From JAKCDU01 sp035551615 (GTDB lineage Bacteria > Actinomycetota > Acidimicrobiia > Acidimicrobiales > Palsa-688), in contig DASZNC010000170.1 in the NCBI GenBank assembly GCA_035551615.1, positions 1 to 64,000 on the forward strand: DNA of 64,000 bases. Direction: 5' to 3'. Position 1 is the stretch's first letter. The number at the start of each line of letters is the position of its first letter. A program made the translations under genes and the position numbers. Below are positions 8,805 to 17,710 of the stretch, piece after piece. Under the pieces are notes generated by a model. That model saw nothing but the letters and a program-made list of their open reading frames with translations. It was not told the origin of the DNA and made no database searches.

Positions 8805-8820
8805 TCGAACAGGTGTTCGA
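8805..8820. promoter_or_regulatory. LexA (SOS) box between imuA' and the SRPBCC gene
   Basis: TCGAACaggtGTTCGA is a perfect match to the mycobacterial-type SOS box. It lies 10 nt upstream of the imuA' start and 28 nt upstream of the divergent SRPBCC gene, so LexA could control either or both. Confidence 0.92.
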
Positions 8821-8847
8821 TGGGACAACGGCCTACATTTGACCGCC

Positions 8848-9341
8848 GTGGCCACCGAGATGCGCGCCGTGGGTCTGGACTTCTTCGACACCGCCCCGCT
8901 GCGGTCGGTCCAGACTGAGATCGTCCGGCGGTCCCCCGCCGCCGTGTTCGACGCACTGGCCCGCAACCCGGCCGGGTGGGGCGACTGGTACCCCGGGTTC
9001 GACCACCGCGGGTGCTGGCTGACCGATGGGCCGCCCGGGGTCGGCAGTCGTCGCCGGGTCCGTATGACGGGGGCCCGCTTCGACGAGACGATCATCGCCT
9101 GGGAGCCCGACCACCGCTTCGCCTTCTGCGTGAACCGGACGAACGCCCCCATCGCCCGGGCGCTGGCCGAGGACTACGTGGTGACCGCCCTCCCAGGGCC
9201 GGCCTGCGTCGTGCAGTGGACGTTCGCCGTCGACCCGGGTGCGGTCCTCAGGCCGACCCGCCGGCTGTTCCCGCCGTTCCTGGCGTCCCTGTTCCGCCGA
9301 TCCATGGCCAACCTGGAGGCCCTGATCCCGGCGACCGAGTC

Positions 9342-9345
<4 letters not shown>
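8848..9345 (+). CDS. SRPBCC-family (polyketide cyclase/dehydrase-like) protein
   Basis: This 165-residue protein has the START/SRPBCC pattern: an N-terminal strand ending TEIVRRSPAAVFDAL, then WGDWYPGFDHRG, a middle sheet with RVRMTGARFDETIIAWEPDHRFAF and a C-terminal helix SLFRRSMANLEAL. These proteins form a deep hydrophobic pocket and bind or modify lipids, polyketides or hormones; the ligand here is unknown. GTG 8848 was chosen; ATG 8860 is an alternative. Its promoter region contains the SOS box shared with imuA', so damage-inducible expression is possible. The stop overlaps that of the convergent malic enzyme by 3 bp (CTAG at 9342-9345). Confidence 0.78.
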
Positions 9346-10739
<1,394 letters not shown>

Positions 10740-10854
10740 CACCCCGGAGGTTAGGAAAACCCGGAAAGCCGGTCCCAATCGACTGTTCACATTCCCGTTA
10801 CAGGGTCTTGTGCCTGCCGTTGAGCGCCACATAGAATTTGGTGTCAAGAGGGGG

Positions 10855-10917
10855 CGTTCGGGCGAGGCCTGGCCTCGGGCCCCCGGGGGGAGGGCCGGAC
10901 CGGCCTCGACCCGAACG
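10855..10917. repeat. Highly structured GC-rich segment downstream of the 6C RNA
   Basis: The arms CGTTCGGG (10855-10862) and CCCGAACG (10910-10917) form a perfect 8-bp inverted repeat enclosing a very GC-rich, self-complementary stretch. It contains GAGGCCTGGCCTC and a run of Cs (minus strand). It lies between the malic enzyme promoter region and the 6C RNA terminator. It may be a second terminator or a further C-rich-loop hairpin of the same RNA. Confidence 0.45.
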
Positions 10918-10924
10918 TGAGACT

Positions 10925-11049
10925 GAGACAGGGCCCCGGAGTGATCCGGGGCCCTGACGCGACGAAGGACCGGCGGGGGGAGGCCGGTCCTTCGTAAAGC
11001 TCTAGGGGCGAGGGGGGTTCGCCCCGAGCAGTGATTTCAGTATGGACTA
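10925..11049 (-). ncRNA. Candidate 6C small RNA (actinobacterial, two C-rich hairpin loops)
   Basis: On the minus strand two strong hairpins occur in a row, each with six Cs in its loop. The first has arms GGGGCGA (11025-11019) and TCGCCCC (11011-11005) around ACCCCCC. The second has 12-bp arms CGAAGGACCGGC (10994-10983) and GCCGGTCCTTCG (10974-10963) around CTCCCCCC. This paired C6-loop layout defines the 6C motif (Rfam family 6C; the mycobacterial member is B11), a conserved actinobacterial sRNA proposed to act through its C-rich loops on G-rich ribosome-binding sites. A terminator-like hairpin follows. The 378-bp gap between malic enzyme and MarR has no credible ORF. Ends are estimates from the promoter and terminator. 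Confidence 0.75.
10929..10956 (-). terminator. Terminator-like hairpin ending the 6C RNA
   Basis: Perfect 11-bp arms CAGGGCCCCGG and CCGGGGCCCTG surround a 6-nt loop. On the minus strand the hairpin is followed by TCTCAGTCT, a moderately U-rich tail. It sits directly after the two C-loop hairpins, where the 6C RNA should end. Confidence 0.65.
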
Positions 11050-11055
11050 CTCCCC

Positions 11056-11084
11056 ACTATCTCCGCAAGAGACGTGTGTCACAA
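11056..11084 (-). promoter_or_regulatory. Putative sigma70 promoter for the 6C RNA
   Basis: On the minus strand TTGTGA (11084-11079) and GATAGT (11061-11056) are separated by 17 nt. They would start transcription near 11049, about 25 nt before the first C-loop hairpin. The match is moderate and unproven. Confidence 0.45.
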
Positions 11085-11117
11085 ACCACATCTCGATGGC
11101 AGATAGCCACCATCGTC

Positions 11118-11606
11118 CTACGCCTTGGGCTCCTCGGCGCCGGCCGCCAACCGCTCGAGCAGCGGGACGGCCCGGTCGAGCAGATCCTGCTCCTCGTCGC
11201 TCAGCGACTGCAGGCGGGCCGTCACGAAGGCGTCGCCCCGTTCGCGTGACCGGCGCAGCAGTTCGGTGCCGGTCGCACTGATGGCCACCCGTGCCACCCG
11301 CCGGTCGGCGCTGTCGGCCCGCCGCTCGAGCAGGCCGTTGGCTTCCAGCCGGGCGGCGATGCGGGTCATCGACGGCGGGGCGATGCGCTCGATGGCGGCC
11401 AGCTCACCGAGGGTCAGTTCCCCTCGCGCCCGCAGGACGCTGAGAGCCGACATCTGCGACGGCGTGATCTCGCCTCCGGCCGCCTCCTGGCGCAGCCGGC
11501 GGGACAACCGCAGCACGGCCAGACGCAGGGCGCTGCCGGCCTCCGACGAAGCGTCGGTCGCCGGTGCCGGGGCCGAGCCGGGATCGGTGCGGGCGCGCCC
11601 CGTCAT
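11118..11606 (-). CDS. MarR-family transcriptional regulator
   Basis: This 162-residue protein has the MarR winged-helix layout: helices ALRLAVLRLSRRLRQEAAG, ITPSQMSALSVLRARGELTLGELAAIERI, the recognition helix PPSMTRIAARLEANGLLERR and the wing SADRRVARVAISATG. A C-terminal dimerisation helix rich in leucines follows. ATG 11606 (MTGRARTDPG) is chosen; the frame stays open upstream to a GTG at 11633. It is divergent from the small Cys-rich protein gene. No clear operator palindrome was found between them, so its target is unknown. Confidence 0.87.
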   Translation of the reverse strand: MTGRARTDPGSAPAPATDASSEAGSALRLAVLRLSRRLRQEAAGGEITPSQMSALSVLRARGELTLGELAAIERIAPPSMTRIAARLEANGLLERRADSADRRVARVAISATGTELLRRSRERGDAFVTARLQSLSDEEQDLLDRAVPLLERLAAGAEEPKA

Positions 11607-11747
11607 GGCCCAGGAGTGTAACGAGGAGACCACGGCAACCGCCCTTCACACCGCCCCACCCGGCGACCCGGCAGCCGGCTCGCCCCCTTGGTGGCGGCCA
11701 CCGAGCGCCGTGCACGATCACGGCCTTTGGTGACACGATGGGGGACC

Positions 11748-12116
11748 GTGACCATGCGCGAAAATTGCCGCCACTTCCAGAGCCGGACATATGACACCGG
11801 CGAAGTGGCGCGCTTCTGCGTGCTCAACCTGGCGCCCGAAGCACCCTGGCGGTGCCCCGATGACTGTGCCCGCTACCAGCCGGACATCATCGACGGTTCG
11901 TTCGTCATCGGCTCGCTGAACCGTCCCCCGGTCGAGGCCGAGCCGGACGAGCCGGCCGAGGACGTGGCCAACATCCTCTCCGAGGCCAACGCCATCGTCA
12001 CCGCCGCCGGCCCCGAGATCCTGGCCGAGGTCGAACGCGACCGGGCCTCCCGGCGCTGGTGGCAGGTATGGAAACGCCGCGATGACGGCGACGGCTTCCG
12101 CTTGTCGAACCGCTGA
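11748..12116 (+). CDS. Small Cys/His-rich conserved actinobacterial protein
   Basis: I do not recognise a named family. The 122-residue product has a compact N-terminal half with MRENCRHFQSRTYDTGEVAR, then FCVLNLAPEAPWRCPDDCARYQPD. Together this gives one Cys-x-His and three further Cys, which could bind zinc or an iron-sulfur cluster. The C-terminal half is an acidic helix followed by a basic Trp-rich end (RRWWQVWKRRDD). GTG 11748 is preferred, with GGGGGA just upstream; ATG 11754 is possible. Its stop overlaps a CTG that is in frame with the next gene, so the two are probably co-translated. Confidence 0.72.
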   Translation: MTMRENCRHFQSRTYDTGEVARFCVLNLAPEAPWRCPDDCARYQPDIIDGSFVIGSLNRPPVEAEPDEPAEDVANILSEANAIVTAAGPEILAEVERDRASRRWWQVWKRRDDGDGFRLSNR

Positions 12117-12130
12117 GGCGCCCGAAGCTG

Positions 12131-14710
12131 TTGTTCCACCTGCAGTCATCCGGGCTCATCCGGCGCGCCTCGTTGCTAACCGCCGCCGTCGTACTGGCCG
12201 GAGGCTGCACCAGCGGCGGCCATCCCGGTCATGTTCCGACGACCACCACCGTCAGGCCGGCCAGCACCACGACCACCGTGGCGGCCGACCAGGCCGCACC
12301 CGCGCCCTACACATGGTCGCGGGCATCCGCACCTGCGCTAGCCATCGGGGGCGGCGCCACCTCCACCCTGTCGGCGGTGATCGCCCCGGCCCCGACCGGC
12401 AACTGGGAGGTGTTCGGAACCCGCACCTCGGCGACCGGACTCCCGACCGCCACCGAGTGGCAGTCCCCCGATTCGGTCACCTGGACCTCCGCCCCGTTCG
12501 CCGCCGGCCCCAGCCACGCCGACGCCGCCGCCACCTACAAGTCGGCGGTCGTCGTCGTCGGGGCGGTGGGCCTCGGCGCCGAGCAGCAGGCGGCCGTCTG
12601 GTACTCGCCCAGCGCCGGACAGCCCTTCCGGCGTGAGGCGGTGCCGGCCACATCCGGGCCCTCGAGCATGACCGTGGTCACCGCCGGTGCCCTGGGGCTG
12701 TTCGCCACCGGTACCGCCGATGGGCGCCTGGCCATCTGGTCGTCGGTCGACGGCCGCCAGTGGAGCGAGCTCACCGGCGCCGAGCGGGTCATCGGCAACA
12801 CGCCCGACGCCCGGGTCAACTCCCTCCTGACCGTCGGCGACACGGTCTATGCCGCCGGGTCCGGGCAACCGGGACCGACCGAACAAGCCGCCCTGTGGGC
12901 CACCTCGGACGGGGTGAACTGGCACGCCGTCACCAGTGCCGCGTCGTCATTCACCGGGTCGGACGACCTGGCCATCTACTCGCTTGCGCCCTACCTGTCG
13001 GGCCTGGTCGCCGTGGGCGCGGTCAACAACGGCGACGGTTGGCATCCGGCCTCTTGGATCTCACCCGACGGCGTTACGTGGAGCCTGCCGTCCACCGATT
13101 TCGCGGCGGCGCCGACCTCACCGCATTCCGGCTCGGGTCTCGGCCCGTCGGGCGGCGCCGCCGCGGTGTCGGTGTCGGCGGTGACCACGTTGGACGGCAC
13201 CGGCTCCGTCGTCGCCGCGGGCGGCGGTCCGTACGGTCAGGTCGAATGGCAGTCCACCAACGGGCTGCAATGGCATTCCATGGGTCTGCCGGCAGCCGTC
13301 GCAGCATCGACCTCCTGGCGGGCCGGCCTGACCGCGGCCACGTTGACCGGCACCGTCCTGATCGACGACCGGCCGGGCCAGCCCTACGTGCTCAGCGACC
13401 GGGGCGGCACCTGGACCCAGCCGTCCTCCGATCCGGCCACCTTCGGACCGGTGCAGAGGACGGCGCAACCGGTGACCCTCCACTCCGCCGGTGGCCACCT
13501 GTACCTCACCGTGGACCTGGTCAGTCGGCCGCAGACGATCGGCCCGGCAACCACCACCACGGCGGTCCTGCAGTCGACCGACGGCACGACCTGGGAGCCG
13601 GCGCCGCGGGATCCGGCCAGCCCGCCGGCGGCCGCCGGTACCGGGGCGCTCGATGCCCGGGTGCCGAGCGGCTGGGTGGCGGTGTCCTCGGTCCCCGGGA
13701 CGCCGGCGAGCGGCGCCCGCCCGGCCACCAACCCGGCCGCCTGGAGGAGCGCCGACGGGGAGACGTGGCGCCAGGCCGCCACCCTGAAGGCGAACCCGGC
13801 CGGCGGCCTCTCCCTCTCGAGCAGTCCTTCGTCGACGGTTCCGGCCGCCCAGTCGAACACGCCGACGGTCAGCGTGGCCGGGGTCTGCGAGGAGACGATC
13901 CACCCCTCGACGACCACCACGAGCACGATCCCGAAGGCGTCGACCACCCGGGCCCGGTCTCCGGTGGCCCCCAGATTCATCGCCGCCGCCGTCGGATCGG
14001 TCACCGTTCTGTCCGGCGCCACCGATGGGCCGGTCGCCATATCCCGGAATCCGGCGGCCTGGTCGACCACCAACGGGGCGACGTGGTCGGCGGCGACGGT
14101 GGCCGGGCCGGTGCCGGGCGGGGCCTACGACGCCATGTCCGGATGCGCGGCGACCACCACCGGCCTGGTGGCGTACGGATCGGTGACGGCCGCCGGGTCG
14201 GCTCCCCAGCCGGCGGTGTGGCGGTCCACCGACGGCTCGCTCTGGAACCGGGTGACGGCCGCCAACCTGGCGCCGGCGACCACCGGTCCGCTCGTGTCAC
14301 TCGCGGTCGACGGCACCGACTGGCTGGCGGCGGCCAATCCGGATCCGACGGCCGACCCCTTCCGGGCCGGCGCGCCCGGATCGGCCGGGCCGGCGGCGGC
14401 TGAGGGGACCGACGCGGGAGTCGGACCCCCTTCGTCGCTGACCGACGGTCGGGACGGTCTCTGGTACACGGCCAACAGCGGCTCGACCTGGCAGCTGCTC
14501 GACACCGCCGAGGCACCCTGGGTCGCCGACCAGCAGGCCGTTGTCGACCTGATCGCCTTCGCTCCCGGCACGCCGCCCGTCGCCGCCCCGCCCACCTCGT
14601 CGGGTGGCACCGACCCGGCCGGGCCGTCCGGCGCCGGAACGCCGGTGGTGATCGGGGTGGTCGACGGCGGCCTGGCCGTGTGGACCGGGCAGTCCGGCTC
14701 CGGCTTCTAG
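12131..14710 (+). CDS. Large secreted lipoprotein with beta-propeller-like WxSxDGxxW repeats
   Basis: This 859-residue product starts with a lipoprotein signal: basic LIRRASLL, hydrophobic TAAVVLAGG and lipobox Cys26. A Thr-rich spacer follows (TTTTVRPASTTTTV), typical of a surface linker. The rest carries at least seven copies of an Asp-box-like pattern, such as AIWSSVDGRQWS, ALWATSDGVNWH, ASWISPDGVTW, VEWQSTNGLQWH, VLQSTDGTTWEP, AWRSADGETWRQ and VWRSTDGSLWNR. That is the signature of a beta-propeller. I know no specific function. The start is TTG 12131, but the frame is open back to CTG 12113, which overlaps the previous stop. Ser, Thr, Ala and Gly content is high, as for exported proteins. 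Confidence 0.75.
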   Translation: MFHLQSSGLIRRASLLTAAVVLAGGCTSGGHPGHVPTTTTVRPASTTTTVAADQAAPAPYTWSRASAPALAIGGGATSTLSAVIAPAPTGNWEVFGTRTSATGLPTATEWQSPDSVTWTSAPFAAGPSHADAAATYKSAVVVVGAVGLGAEQQAAVWYSPSAGQPFRREAVPATSGPSSMTVVTAGALGLFATGTADGRLAIWSSVDGRQWSELTGAERVIGNTPDARVNSLLTVGDTVYAAGSGQPGPTEQAALWATSDGVNWHAVTSAASSFTGSDDLAIYSLAPYLSGLVAVGAVNNGDGWHPASWISPDGVTWSLPSTDFAAAPTSPHSGSGLGPSGGAAAVSVSAVTTLDGTGSVVAAGGGPYGQVEWQSTNGLQWHSMGLPAAVAASTSWRAGLTAATLTGTVLIDDRPGQPYVLSDRGGTWTQPSSDPATFGPVQRTAQPVTLHSAGGHLYLTVDLVSRPQTIGPATTTTAVLQSTDGTTWEPAPRDPASPPAAAGTGALDARVPSGWVAVSSVPGTPASGARPATNPAAWRSADGETWRQAATLKANPAGGLSLSSSPSSTVPAAQSNTPTVSVAGVCEETIHPSTTTTSTIPKASTTRARSPVAPRFIAAAVGSVTVLSGATDGPVAISRNPAAWSTTNGATWSAATVAGPVPGGAYDAMSGCAATTTGLVAYGSVTAAGSAPQPAVWRSTDGSLWNRVTAANLAPATTGPLVSLAVDGTDWLAAANPDPTADPFRAGAPGSAGPAAAEGTDAGVGPPSSLTDGRDGLWYTANSGSTWQLLDTAEAPWVADQQAVVDLIAFAPGTPPVAAPPTSSGGTDPAGPSGAGTPVVIGVVDGGLAVWTGQSGSGF

Positions 14711-14717
14711 TCAGCTC

Positions 14718-15416
14718 CTAAGGAAAAAGGGAGAGCGCCTCGCTGTCATCGGGCAGTGGCAACCACGGCCTGGGCGCCGCCCGGGATCCGGGATTGCCCC
14801 AGACCAGGCCCTCCATGAAGATCCACGTCCGGCGGTGGATCGATGTCGGCCCGAGCGCGCGCAGCGCCATCTTGTGACGGGGGCACGGGTAGCCCTTGTT
14901 GGAGTCGAACTCGTATCCGGGGAAGTGCTCGGCCTCCTGGCGCATCAACCGGTCTCTCGTCACCTTGGCCAGGATGGATGCGGCGGCGATGGAGAGGCAG
15001 GTGGCGTCTCCTTTGACAATCCTGGTCGTCGAACCCAGGCCCACGAAGTCCCAGTTACCGTCGATCAGCACGTGGTCGGGAACGACGCCCAGACCCTCGA
15101 TGGCCCGGCGGGCGGCCCGCCGCTGGGCCTCGGCCATGCCGACGGTGTCGCATTCCTGCTGGCTGGCCGCCCCCACCGCCCATGCCGAACACCAGTCGGC
15201 GACCCGGTCGAACAGGCGCTCCCGGTTGGCCTCCGAGAGCATCTTGGAATCGCGCACACCGTAGACCCGGCGGTCAGGAGGAAGAACGGCGGCGCCCACC
15301 ATCAGCGGACCGGCCCACGCGCCGCGCCCGACCTCGTCCACGCCCACGATCACGTCGTGGCCCTGAGCACGTAGCGACCTCTCCAATGACCGGTTCGGCG
15401 GCTTGCCGGTCCTCAT
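14718..15416 (-). CDS. rnhB: Ribonuclease HII
   Basis: This 232-residue RNase HII removes ribonucleotides from RNA-DNA hybrids. The active-site motif GVDEVGRGAWAGP carries the first Asp-Glu pair; DSKMLSEANRERL and VLIDGNWDF carry further acidic residues; AAASILAKVTRDRLM and the C-terminal SNKGYPCPRHKMAL are family hallmarks. ATG 15416 overlaps the stop of an 11-codon micro-ORF that begins at the stop of the upstream reductase gene, suggesting coupled translation of the pair. Convergent with the lipoprotein gene, 7 nt apart. Confidence 0.95.
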   Translation of the reverse strand: MRTGKPPNRSLERSLRAQGHDVIVGVDEVGRGAWAGPLMVGAAVLPPDRRVYGVRDSKMLSEANRERLFDRVADWCSAWAVGAASQQECDTVGMAEAQRRAARRAIEGLGVVPDHVLIDGNWDFVGLGSTTRIVKGDATCLSIAAASILAKVTRDRLMRQEAEHFPGYEFDSNKGYPCPRHKMALRALGPTSIHRRTWIFMEGLVWGNPGSRAAPRPWLPLPDDSEALSLFP

Positions 15417-15448
15417 CGCCCGTTCCGGGCCGGGACATGACGGCTCAC
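15413..15448 (-). other. Bridging micro-ORF, 11 codons, between the reductase and rnhB
   Basis: GTG at 15448 overlaps the reductase stop as GTGA. Eleven codons (MSRHVPARNGR) lead to TGA at 15415-15413, which overlaps the rnhB ATG as ATGA. Both flanking gene ends are independently well supported, making this one of the cleaner examples. Confidence 0.5.
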
Positions 15449-16179
15449 CGGTCCGGACGCGCCTTCACTCGGTACCTGGCGATGAGCATGCCATCAGCTT
15501 CTATCAGGCCGACCAGATCGAGATGGGTCGGCGCCTCGAGGTTGACCTCGCTCAGCCGGCGGTGTCCCTCGCCGGCCACGATCGGCGAGATGGTCACGCA
15601 GATCTCGTCGATGAGCCCGGCCGCCATCAGGCCGGCGGTGAGGGACGGGCCGCCTTCGCAGAGAATGCGCTCGTAGCCGCGGTCCTGCAGTTCCCGCACG
15701 GCGGTCGTCAGGTCGACCCGCCCCGATCCGGCGGCGATCACCTGGGCGCCCGATTCCCCCCACGGCGGATCGGCGGCCACTTCGTCGGTCGTGAGGATGA
15801 TCAGGTCCCCTTCGAAGAACCGGCGTCCGGCGGCCAGATCCCCGTGCCGGGTGACGACCGCCAGGGGCGCCCCCGACGACTGGCCCCGCTCCGTCCGCCG
15901 GGCCCGGGCCTCGGCCGTCAACTTCACCGGCCCGTAGTCCTCGGTGCGGGCCGTCCCGGCCCCGACCATGACCACGTCGGCGACTGCCCGCATCGACATG
16001 AACGCGTCGAGATCGGCCGGCCCTCCGAGCGGGTGGCTGCGGCCCTCGATCTCCACCGCCCCGTCCAGGGACGACACGAAGTTCACCCGCAGATGCCGGC
16101 CTTCCGGGACGAAGTAGATCTCCTCCAGGCCGGGGCGGCCGTCGACCGGACCCGGTTCGGGCAGCAACCGGCGCATCAC
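15445..16179 (-). CDS. RibD C-terminal/dihydrofolate-reductase-fold family reductase
   Basis: This 244-residue protein is a stand-alone RibD_C-type reductase. Family marks are LRVNFVSSLDGAVEIEGRS, DVVMVGAGTARTEDYGPV and RILCEGGPSLTAGLMAAGLI followed by DEICVTISPIVAGEG. RibD_C enzymes use NADPH to reduce the riboflavin-pathway pyrimidine intermediate, but stand-alone actinobacterial copies often have other pteridine or pyrimidine-like substrates. No other rib gene is nearby, so the role is open. Starts GTG 16179 or ATG 16176. It is followed by rnhB through a bridging micro-ORF and is divergent from cofC. Confidence 0.85.
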   Translation of the reverse strand: MMRRLLPEPGPVDGRPGLEEIYFVPEGRHLRVNFVSSLDGAVEIEGRSHPLGGPADLDAFMSMRAVADVVMVGAGTARTEDYGPVKLTAEARARRTERGQSSGAPLAVVTRHGDLAAGRRFFEGDLIILTTDEVAADPPWGESGAQVIAAGSGRVDLTTAVRELQDRGYERILCEGGPSLTAGLMAAGLIDEICVTISPIVAGEGHRRLSEVNLEAPTHLDLVGLIEADGMLIARYRVKARPDR

Positions 16180-16297
16180 CGGACGGCGGCGGTCGGGTCG
16201 GGCCGCCGATGCTCCTCGGCGCCGGCGACGACCGGCCCCCCTCCGTCGCTGCCCATGGCCGTCCGCACCCGGGCGAGCCTACCGACGGACACGTCCC

Positions 16298-16377
16298 TAG
16301 GATGCGTGTCGTGAGCAACCGCCGACTGCGCCGGCCGAGCCGTCCGTAGGATGCCCGTCGTGAGCGACCGCCGAGCC
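16298..16377 (+). repeat. Duplicated start region of cofC
   Basis: About 28 bp beginning TAGGATGC and running through GTCGTGAGC and ACCGCCGA occurs twice with a 49-bp offset, around 16298 and 16347. The first copy yields a 15-codon ORF (ATG 16302 to TAG 16347-16349). The second copy holds the cofC start, one base after that stop. The copies differ at a few positions, so the duplication is not very recent. Confidence 0.65.
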
Positions 16378-16944
16378 GGCGACGGGACGATCGAGGCGGC
16401 CGTACTCGTGCCGGTGAAGGCGTTCGGCCGGGCCAAGCTGCGGCTGGCGCCGGCGCTGACGCCGGACAAGCGCCGGCAACTGGCCCGCACGATGGCGACG
16501 CGGGTTGTCGGCTCGGCCGCCGGGTTGCCGGTGGCGGTGGTGTGCGACGACCCGGAGGTGGCCGACTGGGCCGGATCGCTCGGTGCCCTGGTGCTCTGGG
16601 AAGCGGGCCGGGGCCTCAATCTGGCGGTGCAGGCCGGGGTGGAGCAACTGGCCGCCCGCGGCTTCGGGATGGTCATCGTGGCCGCCGGCGATCTGCCCCT
16701 CGCCACCGATCTGCGGTGGGTGGCCGACTTCCAGGGCATCACCCTCGTGCCCGACCGGCGGGAGGACGGGACCAACGTGATCGGCCTGCCGGTCGACGTC
16801 GACTTCTCGTTCGCGTACGGACCCGGGTCGTTCGCCCGCCATCTGGCGCAGAGCCGGGACCTGGGTGTCCCCCACCGCGTCGTCCGGTCTGCGCCTCTCG
16901 CCTGGGACGTCGACCTGCCGGAGGATCTGGCCGTTCTCTCATGA
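16351..16944 (+). CDS. cofC: CofC/FbiD guanylyltransferase (coenzyme F420 biosynthesis)
   Basis: This 197-residue enzyme activates phosphoenolpyruvate or 2-phospholactate with GTP in F420 side-chain assembly. Visible are the nucleotidyltransferase start AAVLVPVKAFGRAKLRLAPAL, LARTMATRVV, the loop VVCDDPEVADW, MVIVAAGDLPLA with the metal-binding Asp, and VPDRREDGTNVIGLP, all CofC hallmarks. ATG 16351 or GTG 16360 could be the start. The stop overlaps the next ATG as ATGA. It supports F420 production by this organism and thus F420 use by the LLM oxidoreductase in this window. No cofD, cofE or fbiC is present here. Confidence 0.92.
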   Translation: MPVVSDRRAGDGTIEAAVLVPVKAFGRAKLRLAPALTPDKRRQLARTMATRVVGSAAGLPVAVVCDDPEVADWAGSLGALVLWEAGRGLNLAVQAGVEQLAARGFGMVIVAAGDLPLATDLRWVADFQGITLVPDRREDGTNVIGLPVDVDFSFAYGPGSFARHLAQSRDLGVPHRVVRSAPLAWDVDLPEDLAVLS

Positions 16945-17705
16945 GCGATCCGAACGCCCACGGCCGGTTCGGCACAGCCCCGACGGCCAACCTGGAGACG
17001 CCGAAGATCGCGTTGGCCATCGGGGCCCATCCCGACGATGTGGACTTCGGGTGTGGTGGCACGCTGGCCAAGTGGGCGGCGGCCGGCTGCGCCGTGCACT
17101 ACCTGGTGTGCACCGACGGGTCGAAGGGATCGTGGGACCCGGCACAGGACCGGGCCGAACTGGTGCGTCTGCGTCAGGACGAGCAACGCGACGCCTCCCG
17201 CCACATCGGTGGGGAGGGGCGGGTCACCTTTCTCGGCCTGGTCGACGGTGAACTGGACTCCGGGATGGAGACCAGGAGCCGGGTCGCCTACGAGATCCGG
17301 CGGGTCCGCCCCGATGTCGTGCTCGGTCACGACCCATGGAAGCGCTACCGCCTCCACCCCGACCACCGCCACGCCGGCTTCCTCACCACAGACGGAATCG
17401 TCGCCGCCCGGGATCCCCACTTCTTCCCCGACCACGACGTGGACCCCCACCGGCCGACGTCACTGCTCCTGTGGGAGGCCGATGAGCCCGACCACATCGA
17501 GGACATCGGCGGTCATCAGGAGACCAAGCTCGAAGCTCTGCTCGCCCACCGCAGCCAGTTCGAGTCGACCATGAAAATCGGCGCCGGTGGGGACACCGGC
17601 GCCGTTGCTGCATTTGCCGAACGCCTCCGGAACCGTCAGGCCCAGGCGGGTGCACCGCTGGGCCTGACGGCCGGCGAAGCGTTCAAACTGCTGACCGATC
17701 TGTAG
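16941..17705 (+). CDS. PIG-L/LmbE-family zinc deacetylase
   Basis: This 254-residue protein is a PIG-L family metallo-deacetylase, like MshB and Mca of mycothiol metabolism. The zinc site is visible as AIGAHPDDVDFGCGGTLAKW and the later YRLHPDHRHAGF; LVCTDGSKGSWDP and RVTFLGLVDGEL match the family core. ATG 16941 overlaps the cofC stop. Actinobacteria use this fold on N-acetylglucosamine-type and mycothiol-conjugate substrates; the exact one is not readable. The C-terminal end (GLTAGEAFKLL) is that of MshB/Mca-like proteins without extra domains. Confidence 0.87.
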   Translation: MSDPNAHGRFGTAPTANLETPKIALAIGAHPDDVDFGCGGTLAKWAAAGCAVHYLVCTDGSKGSWDPAQDRAELVRLRQDEQRDASRHIGGEGRVTFLGLVDGELDSGMETRSRVAYEIRRVRPDVVLGHDPWKRYRLHPDHRHAGFLTTDGIVAARDPHFFPDHDVDPHRPTSLLLWEADEPDHIEDIGGHQETKLEALLAHRSQFESTMKIGAGGDTGAVAAFAERLRNRQAQAGAPLGLTAGEAFKLLTDL

Positions 17706-17710
17706 AGCGG

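Noticed and set aside
10784..10920. A plus-strand transcript from TTGTGC/TAGAAT at 10808-10837
   Set aside because: The promoter match is fair, but the C-rich loops, the terminator tail and the 6C pattern all read on the minus strand, so the minus-strand RNA is preferred.
12760..14403. A 547-codon frame inside the lipoprotein gene
   Set aside because: It is Arg/Gly-rich in an alternative frame, whereas the chosen frame has a lipoprotein signal and a repeated Asp-box pattern.
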